Source: Peptoniphilus vaginalis
GTDB taxonomy: Bacteria > Bacillota > Clostridia > Tissierellales > Peptoniphilaceae
NCBI RefSeq assembly: GCF_900176605.1
Contig: NZ_FXLP01000004.1
Span: 620,001-684,000, forward strand
Direction: 5' to 3'
DNA length: 64,000 bases
Of the stretch, positions 61,113-64,000 are shown piece after piece (position 1 is the first letter of the stretch; every line of letters begins with the position of its first letter). The notes under the pieces are model-generated. The model saw nothing but the letters and a program-made list of their open reading frames with translations, was not told where the DNA came from and did not search any database. Made by a program: the position numbers and the translations under genes.

Positions 61113-62000
61113 TTAAAAAATAAATTTTTTTGACACATATTCTTTTATAATTGCAGAAAGTTTGCAAGCAAATTCTTCCATCTTAGGATTTTTGTAAACA
61201 ACAGTAATTGCAGAGTAGTCCCCATCAATTTCTATAAAGTCACAATAAGAGGTTGAGTTGATCATCTTAAGAGCTGACTCATAAATAAAAGTCACTCCCT
61301 TATTGGCCCTAACTAAGCTGACAGAATTCATTATAGTGGATGTAATTTTAATATTCTCTGGGTAGAAGTTCTTTGCCTTAAAGATATCTTCAACAGACTT
61401 TCTTAAATTTTTTTCACGGTTTAACAAGAAGAAGGTTTCCTTTGAGTAGTCCTCCAAAGAATTTTTATCATCTTTATAAATAGACTTGGGAACCATTAAA
61501 TAAATTTTGTCGTTTAAAACGTGGACAGATTGTAAGTTCTTGTTAGTTATTTTTCTGTTAGTTATAAATAAATCAATTTCATCTCTTAATAAGGCATCTT
61601 CAAAGGAAGAGGAATCATACTTAGTAAGACTCAGCTCCAAGTTTGGATAAACTTCTATTAACCTAGGTACAATGTTTGGAATTATGTATTGTGACATAAA
61701 AGTCAAGGAACCTATCCTAACGTATGAATTATTTGAACTTTTGGACTCATTAATTTCTTTGAACATTTCCTTCTCTAAGTTTTGGAACTTATCTATGTAA
61801 TCAAAAAGGATTCGACCTTCTTGTGTCAAAGCTAGGGGAGATTTTGATCTGTCAAAAATTATAAAGCCAATATTATCTTCAATTCTTTTTAAAGATCTAC
61901 TTAGGTTTGGTTGAGCGGTAAAAAGTTTTTTTGAAGCCTTGCTTATACTTTCACACTCTTTTATTGTTTTTAAAATTTTAACATTTTTATAATCTAGCAC
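61113..62000 (-). CDS. LysR-family transcriptional regulator
   Basis: 295 residues. N-terminal winged helix-turn-helix LKTIKECESISKASKKLFTA, QPNLSRSLKRIEDNIGFIIF; C-terminal periplasmic-binding-like effector domain (SYVRIGSLTFMSQYIIPNIV). Divergent from the transporter/M20 peptidase genes, with a 173-bp shared promoter region, so it probably controls them. Confidence 0.92.
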   Translation of the reverse strand: MLDYKNVKILKTIKECESISKASKKLFTAQPNLSRSLKRIEDNIGFIIFDRSKSPLALTQEGRILFDYIDKFQNLEKEMFKEINESKSSNNSYVRIGSLTFMSQYIIPNIVPRLIEVYPNLELSLTKYDSSSFEDALLRDEIDLFITNRKITNKNLQSVHVLNDKIYLMVPKSIYKDDKNSLEDYSKETFFLLNREKNLRKSVEDIFKAKNFYPENIKITSTIMNSVSLVRANKGVTFIYESALKMINSTSYCDFIEIDGDYSAITVVYKNPKMEEFACKLSAIIKEYVSKKFIF

Positions 62001-62173
62001 TATATCACCAGAAGCATTATATCACAAATTATATAGGATATATAGTAATTTAAGTATTTGCTGTAGTAAAGTTCAGGGTGTTAATATTTAAGCGTGATAT
62101 GAAAATGTTTACTTATAAGCTTTTCAATCAACAATAATAGAAGATTGTGTAATTAAAAAAAGAGAGGTGCTTT
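62001..62173. other. Divergent promoter region between lysR and the YfcC-type transporter
   Basis: AT-rich, no gene. I could not place a convincing promoter or LysR T-N11-A box by eye. Confidence 0.4.
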
Positions 62174-63562
62174 ATGGAAAAAGTAAAAAAGAAAAAGGTT
62201 CCACATACTTTAGTAATTCTTATGATTATTATTTTATGTGCAGTTGTTCTAACTTGGATTATACCAGCTGGAGCTTATGAAAGGATTGAAAACGCAAAGG
62301 GTGTAAAGGTAATTGATCCAGAAAGTTTTAATTATATTGAAAAGAGTCCAGTAAATCCTTTGAAAATATTTAACATTAGTTTAGAAGGCTTTAAGGATAC
62401 AGCAACTTTAATATTTGTAATTTTATTCTCAGGAGCTTCCTTCAATGTAATTACGATGAGTGGAGCTTTGCAATCACTAATAGGAGCTGTCTCTAAAAAG
62501 ACAAAGAGCAAGGAATATCTTTTTATTCCAATACTAACTCTTATATTTGGACTTATATGTACAACTCAAGGTGTAAATACCTTCATCGGATTTGCTCCAA
62601 TTATGGTTATGATTGCCTTAGCAATGGGATTCGACTCAATAATAGGTGCTTCAATTATATTGCTTGGTGGAGCGGTAGGATTCTCAACAGGAACTCTAAA
62701 TGTAAATACAACAATAGTTGCTCAAGAAATTGCAGGACTAGCACCCTACTCTGGACTTTCATACAGAGTTGTTTGCTTTATAGTATTCTATATTGTTACA
62801 AACTTGTACTTAGTTAAATATGCCCTAAAGATTAAAAAGAAGCCTGAGCTAAGTCCTATGTATGAACTTGATAAACTTAGAGTTAAGGACGTAGACTCTC
62901 ACGATGAATTTAACGCTCCAATGGATGCAAGAAAATGGGCAGTTATAATTTCATTATTTGCTGCACTAGGAATTATAGTTTATGGTGGAGTAAAATTAAA
63001 ATGGAAATTGGAAGAAACAGCAGTCGTATTTATTTGGTTGTCAATAGTGGCAGGATTTGCTGCTGGATTTACACCATCACAAATTGCAAAATACTTTGTT
63101 GAAGGTGCAAAAAAAATGATAGGGGCAGCCCTAATCATTGGACTTGCAAGAACTGTTTCCGGAGTACTAGATGCTGGAAAGATAATGGACACAAGTATCC
63201 ACGCTATGTCAAGTTGGCTTAACTTCTTCCCTCAAATTTTAAAGGGACCTGTAATGTTTATTGTAAACATAATAGTTAATATGTTTATAACTTCTGGTAG
63301 TGGACAAGCAGCCGCAATTATGCCAATATTTGCTCCTCTAGCAGATACTATTGGACTTACAAGACAAACTGCAGTTTTAGCTTTTAACTTTGGAGATGGA
63401 TTCTGTAACTATATCCTACCAACTTCAACAGCCCTAATGGGAATCTTGGGAGCAACAGACATACCTTATGACAAATGGATGATATTTATGGGTAAACTAT
63501 TTGGAATTTGGATCATAGTTGGTTCAATTATGATGATTGGGGCACAAGTTATTAACTTTTAA
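62174..63562 (+). CDS. YfcC-family membrane transporter (DcuC/AbgT-related)
   Basis: 462 residues, about 12 membrane segments. Opens VPHTLVILMIIILCAVVLTW, IIPAGAYER, the start typical of YfcC/arginine-ornithine antiporter-like and DcuC-type carriers, with a gap loop YIEKSPVNPLKIF and GSGQAAAIMPIFAPL near the end. Substrate probably a peptide, amino acid or p-aminobenzoyl-glutamate-like compound, since an M20 amidohydrolase follows 20 bp later. Ribosome binding site AGAGAGGTG. Confidence 0.88.
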   Translation: MEKVKKKKVPHTLVILMIIILCAVVLTWIIPAGAYERIENAKGVKVIDPESFNYIEKSPVNPLKIFNISLEGFKDTATLIFVILFSGASFNVITMSGALQSLIGAVSKKTKSKEYLFIPILTLIFGLICTTQGVNTFIGFAPIMVMIALAMGFDSIIGASIILLGGAVGFSTGTLNVNTTIVAQEIAGLAPYSGLSYRVVCFIVFYIVTNLYLVKYALKIKKKPELSPMYELDKLRVKDVDSHDEFNAPMDARKWAVIISLFAALGIIVYGGVKLKWKLEETAVVFIWLSIVAGFAAGFTPSQIAKYFVEGAKKMIGAALIIGLARTVSGVLDAGKIMDTSIHAMSSWLNFFPQILKGPVMFIVNIIVNMFITSGSGQAAAIMPIFAPLADTIGLTRQTAVLAFNFGDGFCNYILPTSTALMGILGATDIPYDKWMIFMGKLFGIWIIVGSIMMIGAQVINF

Positions 63563-63581
63563 AAAATAGTAAAGGAGAAAA

Positions 63582-64000
63582 ATGAAAGACCTAATTATAA
63601 AGGAAATTGATAAAATAAAAAATAAATTATTTGAAATGTCAGACGATATCTTTGACCACCCAGAACTTTGCTTTAAAGAACACTTTGCAAGCAAAGTCTT
63701 AGAAGACTATCTTGAAGAAAATGGCTTTAAAGTTGAAAGAGGTTTAGGGAGTTTAGACACTGCCTTTAGAGCTAAGTATTCTAATGGAAATGCCAAGTAC
63801 AACATAGGACTCTTGTGCGAATACGATGCACTTCCTATGGGACATGGTTGTGGTCATCAAATGCAAGGCCCATCAATAATAGGAGCCGCCATAGCAGTAA
63901 AAAATGCAGTGAAAGACCTTCCATTTAACCTAATTGTTTATGGAACACCTGCTGAAGAAGGTGGTGGGGGAAAGATGATTATGCTTAAAGAGGGTTACAT
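63582..64000 (+). CDS. M20-family metallopeptidase/amidohydrolase, N-terminal part
   Basis: About 139 residues before the window ends. It has IFDHPELCFKE, LCEYDALPMGHGCGHQMQG (metal-binding Asp/His cluster) and YGTPAEEGGGGK (catalytic/metal Glu pair), as in AbgB and related amide hydrolases. Start ATG 63582 follows AAAGGAG. Co-transcribed with the transporter, so it probably cleaves the imported substrate. Confidence 0.92.
   Translation, partial: MKDLIIKEIDKIKNKLFEMSDDIFDHPELCFKEHFASKVLEDYLEENGFKVERGLGSLDTAFRAKYSNGNAKYNIGLLCEYDALPMGHGCGHQMQGPSIIGAAIAVKNAVKDLPFNLIVYGTPAEEGGGGKMIMLKEGY

Overview
The window is AT-rich DNA with Bacillota-style signals: strong GGAGG ribosome binding sites, ATG/GTG/TTG starts, TTGACA/TATAAT promoters, many intrinsic terminators and a T-box leader. 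The housekeeping proteins (SecA with a SEC-C tail, GuaA, ValS, FolC, TrpS, CoaX), the copper-amine-oxidase-N-like surface protein and the peptide/amino-acid transport genes suggest a fermentative anaerobic coccus of the Peptoniphilaceae (Anaerococcus/Peptoniphilus/Finegoldia group). That placement is inference; no rRNA is present.

Layout. 1-3.4 kb: start of aspartate kinase and a magnesium P-type ATPase (mgtA). 3.4-24.4 kb: accessory island. It holds an IS3-family element (3459-4926), a nuclease-helicase gene (DUF2075), a four-gene leftward operon (16614 to 7187) ending in a very large DruE-like helicase/DUF1998 protein, a second IS3-family element (16792-19414) carrying a nested IS110-family insertion with a likely bridge-RNA region, and a leftward defence cassette made of a small winged-helix regulator, a nuclease-methylase-specificity fusion and a HEPN-domain protein. 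A truncated mobC remnant follows. About 24.2-32.3 kb: a compact phage-satellite-like element abutting the 3' end of guaA. It has an integrase, a CI/Cro-type switch, replication genes (DnaD-like plus DnaC-like), a scaffold and a major capsid protein, and ends with a phage regulator and a sigma factor. No terminase, portal, tail or lysis gene is visible. 32.3-64 kb: mostly core genome. In order: guaA; secA; a GntR-controlled symporter/gamma-glutamyltransferase pair; a dipeptide epimerase/DUF819/serine hydrolase/DUF3870 cluster; a PepSY-like lipoprotein; a second GntR regulator; tRNA-Lys; hicAB; coaX with an ECF S component; a P1-family peptidase; a thiamine-binding-like protein; a TRIC channel; an mtaD/CPBP/trpS operon; valS-folC under a Val T-box; a repetitive secreted protein; and a LysR regulator divergent from a YfcC-type transporter and an M20 peptidase that runs off the end.

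Most notable: (1) the DruE-like operon, whose three partner proteins match no Druantia type I know. (2) Both IS3-family elements, with 3-bp target duplications CCT and GTG, sit in the loop of an intrinsic terminator, and two further solo IS ends lie just downstream of genes, one of them positioned as a terminator. (3) A minimal capsid-plus-sigma-factor satellite at guaA. (4) An IS110 N-terminal fragment with a well-folded left end. (5) A perfect 40-bp palindrome overlapping the -10 box of the symporter/ggt promoter.
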